Assembly (NCBI RefSeq): GCF_014705715.1
Contig: NZ_JACXLC010000001.1
Span: 1,098,457-1,162,456 of the forward strand
Length of the DNA: 64,000 bases
Source of the DNA: Erythrobacter rubeus
GTDB taxonomy: Bacteria > Pseudomonadota > Alphaproteobacteria > Sphingomonadales > Sphingomonadaceae
Direction of reading: 5' to 3'
A program made the translations under genes and the position numbers. This document shows positions 40,767 to 50,353 of this stretch, piece after piece; the first letter of the stretch is position 1, and every line of letters starts with the position of its first letter. The notes beneath the pieces are model-generated. The model saw nothing but the letters and a program-made list of their open reading frames with translations. It had not been told where the DNA came from and did not search any database.

Positions 40767-40812
40767 GGCCCCTCGACCCTAAATGGGGGCCTCGGATTCG
40801 CTCCGAAGCGAA
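40767..40812 (+). other. Two hairpins in the tpiA leader region
   Basis: In the 223-bp gap between ppiD and tpiA, GGCCCC (40767-40772) pairs with GGGGCC (40786-40791), and TTCGCT-CCGA-AGCGAA (40797-40812) forms a perfect six-pair hairpin 18 bases before the tpiA ATG. A TTGACT at about 40735 could be a -35, but the matching -10 is poor. Role unknown. Confidence 0.3.
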
Positions 40813-40830
40813 ATTTCTTAGGATAATTGA

Positions 40831-41604
40831 ATGCCTCAGCGGCCTTACATCGTCGGTAACTGGAAAATGCACGGCATGCGCGCCATGCTGTCGGAGGCGC
40901 GCGCGATCGACCGTGCGGCGCAGCGGCACATGAAGGTCGAAGTCGCCATCGCCCCGCCATATACGCTCATCCACCCGGTTCATCGCGAGGCGGAACAGAT
41001 CGGCGTCGGCGCGCAGGACTGCCACTACGAGGAAGACGGTGCGCACACGGGGGATATCTCCGCCGGGATGGTTGCCGACGCGGGCGCGAAGTTCGTGATC
41101 CTGGGCCATAGCGAGCGCCGCGAGAATCACGGCGAAAGCGACAAGCTTATCAACGCCAAGGCTGAAGCTGCCCTCGCAGCAGGCCTGCGCGTGATCCTGT
41201 GCTGCGGCGAAAGCGCAAAGACGCGCGAAGCGGGCAAGGCCGTAGATTTCGTGACCGAGCAGCTCAAGGCATCGCTCCCAGCCAGCGCCAAGGACCTCGA
41301 AGATGTGCATGAGCGCATCACGATCGCTTACGAACCGATCTGGGCGATCGGCACCGGCAATTCGGCCACAATCGACGATATCGCGCAAATGCACGCCGCG
41401 ATCCGGGCGCTGCTCTTCGAGATGTATGGGTCGGAAAAAGGCCCTGAAATCCGTATCCTTTATGGCGGCTCGGTGAAGCCGGAGAACGCCTCCGAGATTC
41501 TCGGCACGCCCGAAGTAGGCGGCGCGCTGGTCGGAGGGGCAAGCCTCACCGCGGACAGCTTCATGAGCATCGCTCTTGCTGCCGGAGAAACCGCCGAGGT
41601 TTAA
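40831..41604 (+). CDS. tpiA: Triosephosphate isomerase
   Basis: Interconverts dihydroxyacetone phosphate and glyceraldehyde 3-phosphate in glycolysis and gluconeogenesis. The 257-residue TIM barrel shows Lys12 (GNWKMHG), electrophile His93 (LGHSERR) and base Glu168 (AYEPIWAIGTG), and the phosphate-binding ILYGGSVKPEN. It diverges from ppiD and is followed after 77 bases by secG, a common order in alphaproteobacteria (tpiA-secG-pyrG). Confidence 0.98.
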   Translation: MPQRPYIVGNWKMHGMRAMLSEARAIDRAAQRHMKVEVAIAPPYTLIHPVHREAEQIGVGAQDCHYEEDGAHTGDISAGMVADAGAKFVILGHSERRENHGESDKLINAKAEAALAAGLRVILCCGESAKTREAGKAVDFVTEQLKASLPASAKDLEDVHERITIAYEPIWAIGTGNSATIDDIAQMHAAIRALLFEMYGSEKGPEIRILYGGSVKPENASEILGTPEVGGALVGGASLTADSFMSIALAAGETAEV

Positions 41605-41681
41605 GGCGCCGCCGCCTGCACTTGCCGCTGGCTCGCCGGAGCCTTAAATAGCTGCCACACACTTTATCGAGATCGAGTTCC

Positions 41682-42050
41682 ATGTTCCTATTCCTCACCG
41701 TCCTTCAAGCCATCGTGGCCGCCGCATTGGTGGGCGTCGTCCTCATGCAGCGCAGCGAAGGGGGCGGTTTGGGGATAGGCGGCAACCCGAACGGTGCATT
41801 GGGCGCGCGCGGGGCGGCGGACTTTCTTACCCGGGCGACGAAATGGCTTGCGGTTTCGTTCGTAGCGCTCTCGATCGCGCTTGCAGCAGTGGCAGTGAAC
41901 GAGACCAGTAACAGCGCGATCAGCTCTACGCTTGACCGCGATGTCGGCGGCGCGGGAGCGCCCGATCTGCTTGGCGAACCGACCGGCGGCGACACGGCGC
42001 CCGCCACCGATCAGCCGGCGCCCGCGCAAGACGATCCTCTCGCGGAATAG
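41682..42050 (+). CDS. secG: Preprotein translocase subunit SecG
   Basis: Small subunit of the SecYEG channel, 122 residues. Two membrane helices (about 1-22 and 52-72) flank the conserved loop LMQRSEGGGLGIGG. The C-terminal 45 residues are acidic and Ala/Pro-rich. The ATG is at 41682. The 110-base gap to pyrG shows no clear terminator, so the genes may be cotranscribed. Confidence 0.95.
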   Translation: MFLFLTVLQAIVAAALVGVVLMQRSEGGGLGIGGNPNGALGARGAADFLTRATKWLAVSFVALSIALAAVAVNETSNSAISSTLDRDVGGAGAPDLLGEPTGGDTAPATDQPAPAQDDPLAE

Positions 42051-42148
42051 ATTACCCTGACATTAGTAGGGCGGTTCTGCCTGATTGCTGTGGATGGCGG
42101 CATTTGCACGCCGTTATTTGCTTGCCCCGAATCCAATCCAACGCTTAA

Positions 42149-43795
<1,647 letters not shown>

Positions 43796-43943
43796 ACGCA
43801 GATTATTCCCGCATATCAACGGCTCGTTTGAGCAACGCACTGTTTTGAAATGCAATTTTTGCATTAACCAGAAAACCGGCGGATTTCTGCGGGTTATTGG
43901 CGTCTGTCGCGTTCTTACAAGCATGTAAGTTTACGCTTGCGCC

Positions 43944-44159
43944 ATGATGCGTTTGCGCATTACGCCTGCACGCATAAGGGTCATTACAAAACCATTACAC
44001 AGGCTTTCTGCCTGGTCTTACTGCCAAATCAGGGGCGGGCAGTATCGTTTCGGGGGCGAAACAGCCACAGGATCGATCGGCCACCACGGGATTGAGCTCG
44101 GACCGAAGTTGACCGTCTTCTGCGACCCGGACGGTGAGCATCGTGACGAGGCGGCCTAA
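43944..44159 (+). CDS. Possible 71-residue protein before a terminator (uncertain)
   Basis: An open frame from ATG 43944 to TAA 44159, eight bases before a strong terminator stem. The C-terminal 45 codons have mostly G or C in the third position, as real genes here do, and read like a normal protein (FGGETATGSIGHHGIEL; LTVFCDPDGEHRDEAA). The first 27 codons have less G/C there and lie across hairpins and direct repeats, so the start may be wrong or the frame may be the remnant of a longer gene. No family recognised. A non-coding RNA is the main alternative. Confidence 0.28.
   Translation: MMRLRITPARIRVITKPLHRLSAWSYCQIRGGQYRFGGETATGSIGHHGIELGPKLTVFCDPDGEHRDEAA
43982..43999 (+). promoter_or_regulatory. 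CATTACA direct repeats with an 11-base period
   Basis: CATTACA occurs at 43982-43988 and again at 43993-43999, one helical turn apart; a related CATTACG is at 43958-43964. Tandem repeats with an 11-base period are typical binding sites of OmpR-family response regulators. The regulator is not known. Confidence 0.4.
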
Positions 44160-44201
44160 CGGTCGCGGGGGCGGATCATTGCGATCCGCCCCTATATTTT
44201 T
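44000..44201 (+). ncRNA. Candidate structured small RNA ending at an intrinsic terminator
   Basis: Three consecutive perfect hairpins (44000-44014, 44019-44044, 44047-44062), further pairing around ACCGTC/GACGGT at about 44110-44140, and a terminator at 44168-44201 suggest a folded transcript of about 200 bases. It matches no RNA family I can recognise: no SRP core GGAAGGAAGC, no tmRNA end, no 6S features. The 5' end is a guess placed just after the direct repeats. Confidence 0.3.
44168..44201 (+). terminator. Intrinsic terminator
   Basis: A perfect 10-bp stem GGGGCGGATC / GATCCGCCCC closes a five-base loop (ATTGC) and is followed by TATATTTTT. There is no T-tract on the other side, so it acts on + strand transcription only, ending the unknown transcript or pyrG read-through before the convergent hsp20 gene. 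Confidence 0.85.
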
Positions 44202-44243
44202 AGACAACGATATTATTGTCCGGCGAGGCCAGATTCGTGCCGA

Positions 44244-44732
44244 TCAGGCGGCGCCTTTTACCTCGTCATCGCCTTCGTCGGAGCTGTCCAGCACGGCGGT
44301 GAGAGTGGCTGCGCCGTTCACGGCGATCTTCTTGGGCTTCATCGCGTCGGGCACTTCGCGTACGAGATCGATGGTGAGCAGCCCATCTGCGAGATCGGCG
44401 CTTTCAACGCGCACGAAATCCGCTAGCTCGAAACGGCGTTCGAAACCGCGGTTTGCGATGCCGACATGCAGCAGTTCGCCGCCATTATCGACGTCGTCGC
44501 GCTTCTTGCCCTGGACGACGAGCAGGTTTTGCTGCGCCGTGATGTCGATGTCCTGCGGGCGGAAGCCGGCGACGGCCAGAGTGATGCGGTAATTGTCATC
44601 TCCGCTACGCGCGATGTTGAAGGGCGGATAATTGTCGCCCGAATTCGTGCGCGCCTGGCTTTCGAGAAGATCGAACAGACGATCGAAGCCAACGGTGCTG
44701 CGGCGGTATGGGGTAAAATCAAGACGTGACAT
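44244..44732 (-). CDS. Small heat-shock protein (Hsp20/alpha-crystallin)
   Basis: An ATP-independent chaperone of 162 residues. The N-terminus MSRLDFTPYRRSTVGFDRLFDLL is typical of IbpA-type proteins of alphaproteobacteria. The alpha-crystallin domain spans about 30-135, with NYPPFNIARSGDDNYRITLAVAGF at its start and GLLTIDLVREVPDAMKPKKI near the end, containing a variant of the I/V-x-I/V tail. The start is ATG 44732 with AAGAGGA about nine bases upstream; earlier in-frame codons are not conserved. Its tail faces the terminator from pyrG. Confidence 0.93.
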   Translation of the reverse strand: MSRLDFTPYRRSTVGFDRLFDLLESQARTNSGDNYPPFNIARSGDDNYRITLAVAGFRPQDIDITAQQNLLVVQGKKRDDVDNGGELLHVGIANRGFERRFELADFVRVESADLADGLLTIDLVREVPDAMKPKKIAVNGAATLTAVLDSSDEGDDEVKGAA

Positions 44733-44896
44733 AATCTGCAAATCCTCTTGTTTGAGCAATCTGAACATGTGTGCAGACCTGCATCACGCAGCGCCTGCGG
44801 GTTTATCGCGGATGATGTTTCCCAAGACTGGCGAAACGCCGCGACACGTTCTATTTGGGTTTGCGAAAACACCTTTCAAGAGGTCAAAACTGCGCG

Positions 44897-45160
44897 ATGA
44901 GCACACCGAAAATCGACATCTACAGCAAGTTTGCTTGTCCCTACTGCGTGAGAGCCAAGCGCTTGCTTTCATCGAAGGGCGTGGAGTTCAATGAATACGA
45001 TATCACCATGGGCGGGCCGAAGCGCGATGAAATGCGCGAACGCGCGCCGGGCGCGATGACAGTGCCCCAGATTTTCATCGGCGATACACACGTCGGCGGC
45101 TCCGACGATCTTGCCGCGCTTGAGCGTGAGGGCAAGCTCGACGCCTTGCTCGCCGGGTAA
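44897..45160 (+). CDS. grxC: Glutaredoxin 3
   Basis: Dithiol glutaredoxin of 87 residues, reducing disulfides and protein-glutathione adducts with glutathione. Active site CPYC at residues 14-17, TVPQIFIG with the cis-proline, and GGSDDLAAL for glutathione binding. The ATG at 44897 gives the normal family N-terminus. It is followed after eight bases by a nitrilase-family gene and then a DUF1178 gene, a triad commonly found together in alphaproteobacteria. Confidence 0.96.
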   Translation: MSTPKIDIYSKFACPYCVRAKRLLSSKGVEFNEYDITMGGPKRDEMRERAPGAMTVPQIFIGDTHVGGSDDLAALEREGKLDALLAG

Positions 45161-45168
45161 GAACACAC

Positions 45169-45987
45169 GTGCCCAAGATCGCAGTATTGCAAATGACTTC
45201 GGGCATCGATGCCGAGGCGAATTTTGCTGCAATCGACAGCGCAATGGCCGAGGCGCAGACGGGCGGGGCCGATGTCCTTTTCACGCCGGAAATGTCCCTG
45301 CTGCTCGATCGCGATCGCCCGCGCGCCTCGCAGACGATCAACAGCGAAGCATATGCTGGATTTCAGCGGCGGCTCGCGGAGCTGGCGACGCGCGGACAAA
45401 CCGATCTGGCTTTAGGATCGATGCCGCTCGCCCTGCCAGACGGGAAGTGGGTCAATCGTTCGCACTATTTCTTCGCCAACGGGCGTGAACCGGTCACCTA
45501 CGACAAGATTCACATGTTCGATGTCGAGCTTGCGACCGGCGAAAGCTGGCGAGAGAGCGCAGCTTACGAGCCGGGCCGGTCCGTCGTGACGGAGAGTTCG
45601 ACGCCGCTGGGCAGGTTGGGGCTGACTATATGTTATGACCTCAGGTTTCCTGCTCTGTTCGAGGCGCTGGGCCGCGCGAAGTGCGATGCAATTGCAGTCC
45701 CGGCCGCCTTCACCAGACCGACAGGCGAGGCGCATTGGCATGCCATGCTGCGAGCCCGCGCGATCGAGGCGAGCGCTTTCGTGATCGCTGCTGCGCAGGT
45801 TGGCACGCATGAGGATGGCCGTCAGACCTTCGGACACAGCCTTGTCGTGGATCCCTGGGGAGAAGTTCTGCTCGACATGGGCGGCGATGAGCCCGGCCTC
45901 GCTTTCTGCGATGTGGATTTGGGCCGGATCGAAGACGTTCGGCGGCAATTGCCCAGCCTTGCCAACAGGCGGGAAATACCCAACTAG
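45169..45987 (+). CDS. Nitrilase-family carbon-nitrogen hydrolase
   Basis: A 272-residue amidase of the nitrilase superfamily. The catalytic triad is Glu41 (TPEMSLL), Lys113 (YDKIHMFD) and Cys155 (LTICYDLRFP). Sequence style and the neighbouring glutaredoxin resemble Nit1/NitA-type enzymes that repair deaminated glutathione; that role is inferred from family and context, not proven. Translation begins at GTG 45169 right after grxC. Confidence 0.92.
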   Translation: MPKIAVLQMTSGIDAEANFAAIDSAMAEAQTGGADVLFTPEMSLLLDRDRPRASQTINSEAYAGFQRRLAELATRGQTDLALGSMPLALPDGKWVNRSHYFFANGREPVTYDKIHMFDVELATGESWRESAAYEPGRSVVTESSTPLGRLGLTICYDLRFPALFEALGRAKCDAIAVPAAFTRPTGEAHWHAMLRARAIEASAFVIAAAQVGTHEDGRQTFGHSLVVDPWGEVLLDMGGDEPGLAFCDVDLGRIEDVRRQLPSLANRREIPN

Positions 45988-45995
45988 AAGTCAAC

Positions 45996-46472
45996 ATGAT
46001 AGTTTACGACCTTCACTGTGACCATGGCCACCGTTTTGAGGGCTGGTTCGGCTCGTCTTCCGATTTCGAGGAGCAGCAAGCGGGCGGCCTTGTGACGTGC
46101 CCCGAATGCGGTAGCGAAAGTGTCGGCAAGGCGCCGATGGCTCCCGCCGTTCCGGCCAAGGGCAATGCGCGTCCAGCGGAGCAGCTCTCTGCGGTGCAGG
46201 GCGAGGCCGCTCCCGTCTCCAATATGCCGATGCCGGCTGAGGTCCAAAAAGCCATGCAGGTGCTCGCCAAAGCGCAAGAGAAGGCTCTGAAAAACAGCAC
46301 TTTCGTCGGTGAGAAGTTCGCGGAACAGTCGCGCGAAATGCATTATGGCGAGCGTGATGAGGCTCCGATCCACGGTCAGGCCACGCTTGAAGAGGCAAAG
46401 TCGCTGCTCGATGAAGGCGTCCCGGTTGCGCCGCTGCCATTCCCGGTAGCGCCGCCCGACAAACTCAATTGA
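45996..46472 (+). CDS. DUF1178 family protein
   Basis: A 158-residue protein of unknown function. The N-terminal part looks like a zinc ribbon: MIVYDLHCDHGHRFEGWF with Cys8, and CPECGS with Cys35 and Cys38. A low-complexity, Ala/Pro-rich linker follows and then the conserved LKNSTFVGEKFAEQSREMHYGE and ATLEEAKSLLDEGVPVAPLPFP. It ends the grxC-nitrilase-DUF1178 group; its stop overlaps a likely tRNA promoter. Confidence 0.92.
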   Translation: MIVYDLHCDHGHRFEGWFGSSSDFEEQQAGGLVTCPECGSESVGKAPMAPAVPAKGNARPAEQLSAVQGEAAPVSNMPMPAEVQKAMQVLAKAQEKALKNSTFVGEKFAEQSREMHYGERDEAPIHGQATLEEAKSLLDEGVPVAPLPFPVAPPDKLN

Positions 46473-46496
46473 TTTGAAACGCGCCGATGCTATTGG
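46469..46496 (+). promoter_or_regulatory. Probable promoter of tRNA-Arg
   Basis: TTGATT (46469-46474) and TATTGG (46491-46496) are separated by 16 bases and lie ten bases before the tRNA 5' end. The -35 overlaps the DUF1178 stop codon. Both boxes are imperfect, so confidence is moderate. Confidence 0.4.
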
Positions 46497-46506
46497 CGAG
46501 ACTGGC

Positions 46507-46583
46507 GACCCCGTAGCTCAGCCGGATAGAGCACCAGATTCCTAATCTGGGGGCCGCGTGTTCGAATCACGCCGGGGTCACCA
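46507..46583 (+). tRNA. tRNA-Arg (anticodon CCT)
   Basis: A full cloverleaf of 77 bases can be drawn. The acceptor stem GACCCCG pairs with CGGGGTC, the D stem is GCTC/GAGC, the anticodon stem is CCAGA/TCTGG with loop TTCCTAA, and the T arm is GCGTG-TTCGAAT-CACGC. Discriminator A and CCA are encoded. Anticodon CCT reads the AGG codon. No second copy of its 3' end was noticed in the following 3 kb, so there is no sign of an integrated element. Confidence 0.97.
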
Positions 46584-46594
46584 CTTGATTTTCG

Positions 46595-47821
46595 CTATTG
46601 CGATGCGGCTTGGGTGCACGACTGGTTCCAAGACCTTTCCGCGATCACTGATAGGGCGACGACCAATCCCGAAATCGCGAGCAAGAGCAAGCAGGTGCCA
46701 GCCCAGCCTGCGAGATCGTATACCGATGTGCCGAGTATGCTTCCCAAGGCGCCGCCGATGAACATCATCACGATATAGCTCGTGGTCAGCCGCGTGCGGA
46801 TTTCCGGCTCCAGGGCGAGGAAAGTCATGCGCCCTGTCACGTCGATGGTCGGTCCCACCAGATTGACGATGACGAGCGGGACCAGCAGCGTCCACACATT
46901 CGCGCCCAGCGGATAAAACAGCGAAATGCCGATGAGCTGCACCACAGCCGAAATGACGCGCGCTCGCCGCGCGCCCACACGGTCGGCCCACTGGCCCAGT
47001 CGCGGCGTCGAAAATATGCTGATCGCGGCAATGCCCGCAAGATAGCCCACCGTATCGACGCCGTAGCCCAGTTCCGGGCTCGTCAGATACAGCGCCAGTG
47101 CGAGCCAGGTTGCTGTGAAAGCCGCGAAATTCAGGCCCTGGATCACGCCGGATATCATCATGTCGCGGTGCCGCGCGGCCAATGTGAAAACCGACCGGAT
47201 CAGCTCGGTGTAGTTCGATTGCGGCTGCTTGCCAGGGCTCGCCTCAGTACGCATCGTCACAGGCAGAAACAGCGTCACGCCCGCGATAAGCGCGAAGGCG
47301 CACCAGTAAACGGTCCGCCAGCCAAATTGCTCGGCGATTACGCCTGCGCCAACGCGCGCAACGAGGATACCGAAGATCACGCCGGCGGTCAGCAATGCGG
47401 TCACTTGGCCAAGCCGATCGGGCGCGACCCGTTTCGACGCGAAAGCAGGGATGAGGTACGGCGCAATCGTCACGAAACCGAGCAAGGTCGAGGCAAGCGT
47501 AAATGCCGCGAAGCCCTCCGCCAGCGCCATCCCCAGGATGAAAAGCGCCTGCATCGCGACGAAGATGATGCACAGCCGCTTGTTCGAGTAGTGATCGCCC
47601 AACGGCAAGAGCAGCAGAATCCCCACCGCCAAGGCCAGCTGATTAAGCGCAGGCACGATCCCGATGCACGCCTCGCTGACGCCAAAATCGCGCGCGACCT
47701 CCCCAATAATGGGGTGGATGTAATACGCGTTGGCGGTCACCACGGCGACAGTCACCGCGAGCGCATATTCCTGCGCCCGGCTGAGATAGACCGCCCCTGT
47801 GGTGGCCGCCGCTTCGCTCAA
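46595..47821 (-). CDS. MFS transporter
   Basis: A major facilitator superfamily membrane protein of 408 residues with 12 hydrophobic spans. The loop between helices 2 and 3 carries the motif A variant PLGDHYSNKRL, and the matching one in the second half is GQWADRVGARRARV. It resembles drug- or metabolite-efflux permeases; the substrate is unknown. It starts at TTG, overlapping the stop of the haloalkane dehalogenase gene by four bases (TTGA), so the two are coupled and possibly act on the same compounds. It ends convergent with tRNA-Arg. Confidence 0.9.
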   Translation of the reverse strand: MSEAAATTGAVYLSRAQEYALAVTVAVVTANAYYIHPIIGEVARDFGVSEACIGIVPALNQLALAVGILLLLPLGDHYSNKRLCIIFVAMQALFILGMALAEGFAAFTLASTLLGFVTIAPYLIPAFASKRVAPDRLGQVTALLTAGVIFGILVARVGAGVIAEQFGWRTVYWCAFALIAGVTLFLPVTMRTEASPGKQPQSNYTELIRSVFTLAARHRDMMISGVIQGLNFAAFTATWLALALYLTSPELGYGVDTVGYLAGIAAISIFSTPRLGQWADRVGARRARVISAVVQLIGISLFYPLGANVWTLLVPLVIVNLVGPTIDVTGRMTFLALEPEIRTRLTTSYIVMMFIGGALGSILGTSVYDLAGWAGTCLLLLAISGLVVALSVIAERSWNQSCTQAASQ

Positions 47822-48732
47822 GCGAGGAAGCCGGCCTTTTTCGCCGTATCGATCACGCCCTGCGCCAGCTCCTTTGGCCGGTCTTCCTGGCAGAAATGCC
47901 CGCAGGTCGAGAGCATGGCGTGCGGCATGTCCTTCGCGCCAGCGATCCGGTCAATAAGGGGCTGTGCGAGGCCGCCTGTGACCGGGTCATCCTCGCCGAA
48001 CAGGGTCAGGAACGGCTTGTCGAAACCAGCCAACCCCTCCCATGCGCGCTTGTTCTGTTCGATGCCGTCCATCCCGTCTTCCACCGGGACGAGAGCGGGG
48101 AAAGCGCGCGCGCCCGCTTTGCTCGGTTCATCGGGGAAAGGCGCATCGTAGGCGGCCACCTCTTCAGCCGATCGTTCGGTCGCGGTGGCGCGTTGGAGCA
48201 GTTCTCCGATCTGGAATTCGGGCGAGGATTTGGCGAATTGCCGCCACGCGAGAAACGCCGGGGAGGGCGTACCGCCGGTCGGCAGGAAGGTGTTGCTGGC
48301 GACCACGCAGGTGAACTTTTCCGGCTCTTCGCCCACCATGCGCAGGCCGAGCAAGCCGCCCCAGTCCTGGCAGAACAAGGCGGCCGGCTGCGGCACGACA
48401 GCCTCACGCCATTGCTTCAGCCAGCTGATGTGGCGATCATAGCTGTAGAACCCGATATCGTCCGGCTTGTCGCTTTTGCCGAATCCGATCAGATCGGGCG
48501 CGAGGCAGCGAAATCCTGCATCCAGCAGCACCGGGATCATCTTGCGATAGAGAAAGCTCCAGCTAGGCTCGCCATGGAACAGCAGCACCGGAGGCGCGTC
48601 CTTCGGCCCCTCGTCAATGTAGTGCATCCGGCCCGAATGTCCGTCACCCAGATCGATCTCGATCCAGTTCTCTGCGAAATCGTAATCGGGGATTGCGGCG
48701 AAACGGGCGGGGTCGTAGGACAGGACTTTCAT
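47818..48732 (-). CDS. Haloalkane dehalogenase (HLD-I / DhlA-like)
   Basis: An alpha/beta hydrolase of 304 residues predicted to replace a halogen on an alkane carbon by hydroxyl. Nucleophile Asp123 sits in CQDWGG, with halide-stabilising Trp124; His279 (CGHFCQED) is the base and Asp249 (GEDDPVTGG) the acid, the layout of the DhlA/HLD-I group. The oxyanion motif is HGEPSW (53-58). The start is ATG 48732 with AAGGAG nine bases upstream; an ATG at 48741 leaves no room for the ribosome site. Many such enzymes have no known natural substrate. It is coupled to an MFS transporter. Confidence 0.9.
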   Translation of the reverse strand: MKVLSYDPARFAAIPDYDFAENWIEIDLGDGHSGRMHYIDEGPKDAPPVLLFHGEPSWSFLYRKMIPVLLDAGFRCLAPDLIGFGKSDKPDDIGFYSYDRHISWLKQWREAVVPQPAALFCQDWGGLLGLRMVGEEPEKFTCVVASNTFLPTGGTPSPAFLAWRQFAKSSPEFQIGELLQRATATERSAEEVAAYDAPFPDEPSKAGARAFPALVPVEDGMDGIEQNKRAWEGLAGFDKPFLTLFGEDDPVTGGLAQPLIDRIAGAKDMPHAMLSTCGHFCQEDRPKELAQGVIDTAKKAGFLA

Positions 48733-48825
48733 GATTCTCATCTCCTTCTCGCAGAGTTGAGTAGCATGAAAAAACCTATCGGCCACCGCCTGTTCGCGCG
48801 CGGGCTCTCTAGCCCACGAAAAGGA

Positions 48826-49698
48826 TCAGCTGCCGGTGCTTGGCTCGCCCGGATCCTGCCCCATCGGCACACGCTCCTTGAACGTGTGCGTGATGTAAGG
48901 GAACGGGATCTCGATACCTGCATCGTCCAGCCCGCGCTTGATCGCGCGCACGACCTTGTCCTTCGATTCCCAGCCATTGCGAGGAGTGGAACCCGACCAC
49001 CAGCGCACGAGGAAATCGACCGATGATGAGTTGAATTCCTGCGCGAATATGTCGAGGCCTTTTTCGGTATCGACTTCATCGACCGCGGACACGGCCTTGC
49101 GGATGACCTCCGCCGCTTCGTCGAGGTCGGTGTCGTAGGACACCCCGATCACGACATCGTGGCGGCGCTGATCCTTGTCGGTCAGGATTTCGACGGGATT
49201 CTTGAACAGCACCGAGTTCGGCACGACGGTCAGCTCGCCCGAGAGCGCGCGAATGTGCGATTCGCGCAGCGTGATGTGCTCGACCTTGCCGATGATCCCT
49301 TCGCATTCGATCACGTCGCCGATCCGCATCTTCTCGCGGATCATGATCAGCACGCCTGCAAGGAAATTCTCGAAAATGTCCTGAAATGCAAAGCCGATGG
49401 CGACCGCGCCTATGCCGAGCCCTGCGATGAGACTGCCAACGGTAAGGCCGGGGAACACCACGATCGCAGCAATGAGGAGGCCGAGAATCCACGTGCCCAG
49501 CTTCACCAGCGTTTCGATGAGATTGCGCAACGACGGGCGCAGATCGGTCTTGCCGATAAGCGCATCGGCAATTTTCACCGTGAAGCCCGCCACGATCGCA
49601 GTGATGACGATGATGACGATCGCAATGGCAATGCTGGGCAAAGTGCGCACCAGTTCGGTGCCCATCTCATTCAGCTGTTCCATCAATGTGCTGAGCAT
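48826..49698 (-). CDS. Small-conductance mechanosensitive channel (MscS family)
   Basis: A 290-residue membrane protein that should open on membrane tension after osmotic downshock. There are three N-terminal helices; the pore-lining helix is glycine/alanine-rich (SLIAGLGIGAVAIGFAFQDIFENFLAGVLIM). It is followed by the beta domain (FRIGDVIE-type KMRIGDVIECEGIIGKVEHITLRESHIR) with NSVLFKNPVE, and a C-terminal alpha-beta part. The ATG at 49698 is chosen because the upstream residues are not hydrophobic or conserved. Confidence 0.93.
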   Translation of the reverse strand: MLSTLMEQLNEMGTELVRTLPSIAIAIVIIVITAIVAGFTVKIADALIGKTDLRPSLRNLIETLVKLGTWILGLLIAAIVVFPGLTVGSLIAGLGIGAVAIGFAFQDIFENFLAGVLIMIREKMRIGDVIECEGIIGKVEHITLRESHIRALSGELTVVPNSVLFKNPVEILTDKDQRRHDVVIGVSYDTDLDEAAEVIRKAVSAVDEVDTEKGLDIFAQEFNSSSVDFLVRWWSGSTPRNGWESKDKVVRAIKRGLDDAGIEIPFPYITHTFKERVPMGQDPGEPSTGS

Positions 49699-49855
49699 AA
49701 TTTTCGCAGGTCCCTCGTTGTTTTTTGCCTTTAACGAGGGAGCGGCGCGGTTCGTTCCGAAGCAACACACCAAGAAAAACGACCGGTACGTCACGTTTCG
49801 ACTTGATGCCGCGGGTTAACTATGATTCTGTAGAGTTGTATTGGGGAATTAGGGA

Positions 49856-50155
49856 ATGCGCAGACCACCACGGGAACAGTTGCGGCAGGGCCTTGCGCTC
49901 ATGGCGCTGCTCGTCCTGACCGGATTTGCCATCGCTGGCCCCACGGGCCTGCTCGCATGGAGCGAGAATGTGCAGGCCCTCGAGCAGCGCAGCGCGCAGG
50001 TCGCGGAACTCACCGAAAAGCGTGATGCTCTGCGCAACCGAGTAGACCTCCTTAATCCCGAAGCTGCCGATCCCGATCTTGCCAGCGAGCTTGTACGCAA
50101 GAATCTGGGCGTGTTGCACGCCGACGAAGTGATGATCACGGTCGAGGACGAATAG
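49856..50155 (+). CDS. ftsB: FtsB/DivIC-type cell-division protein
   Basis: A bitopic protein of 99 residues: a short cytoplasmic end, one membrane helix (about 12-34), then a periplasmic coiled coil (NVQALEQRSAQVAELTEKRDALRNRVDLL) and the end DLASELVRKNLGVLHADEVMI. This matches septum-formation initiators that bridge FtsL and FtsQ. Its place ahead of pdhA-pdhB is the usual one in alphaproteobacteria. A 198-base gap follows. Confidence 0.9.
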   Translation: MRRPPREQLRQGLALMALLVLTGFAIAGPTGLLAWSENVQALEQRSAQVAELTEKRDALRNRVDLLNPEAADPDLASELVRKNLGVLHADEVMITVEDE

Positions 50156-50353
50156 CATCTTCCTTCGGCGTTTGCCGGTCTCGCCAGCAAGTTCGGCCAT
50201 CACACCTCCACCATTTCAATATCCTGCGGTGACATGCTGAAAAGGCGCGCTTTACGTTGCGTCCCGCCGACACACCTGACTATAGGGGCAATGGGAATAC
50301 CGGCGCGCTCTCCTCCCCCTTTGGCGCGGCCGATTGCAAGAGGATAACGCACC

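Larger units (their letters stand above)
43796..44243. repeat. 448-bp stretch dense in inverted repeats between pyrG and hsp20
   Basis: Perfect inverted repeats follow one another: 43849-43865 (AATGCAA/TTGCATT), 43869-43889 (CAGAAA/TTTCTG), 43914-43929 (CTTACA/TGTAAG), 43947-43960 (ATGCG/CGCAT), 44000-44014 (CAGGC/GCCTG), 44019-44044 (TACTGCC/GGCAGTA) and 44047-44062 (GTTTCG/CGAAAC), ending in a strong terminator. The left half is AT-richer than the surroundings. The last three hairpins and the terminator would all fall on one short + transcript. Confidence 0.7.

Noticed and set aside
41630..41643. GGCTC-GCCG-GAGCC hairpin after tpiA as a terminator
   Set aside because: The stem is only five pairs and is followed by TTAAATAG, not a T-tract. 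secG is probably read through from tpiA.
48802..48815. GGGCT-CTCT-AGCCC hairpin after the MscS gene as a terminator
   Set aside because: Short stem and no T-tract on the minus strand.
46507..48825. tRNA-Arg as an integration site with the transporter and dehalogenase as an island
   Set aside because: No integrase and no duplicated tRNA 3' end were found downstream. The genes look ordinary in composition.
50156..50353. Promoter TTGCGT-N18-TATAGG before pdhA
   Set aside because: The -35 matches consensus at only three positions and the spacing is long. A promoter probably lies here, but I cannot place it.
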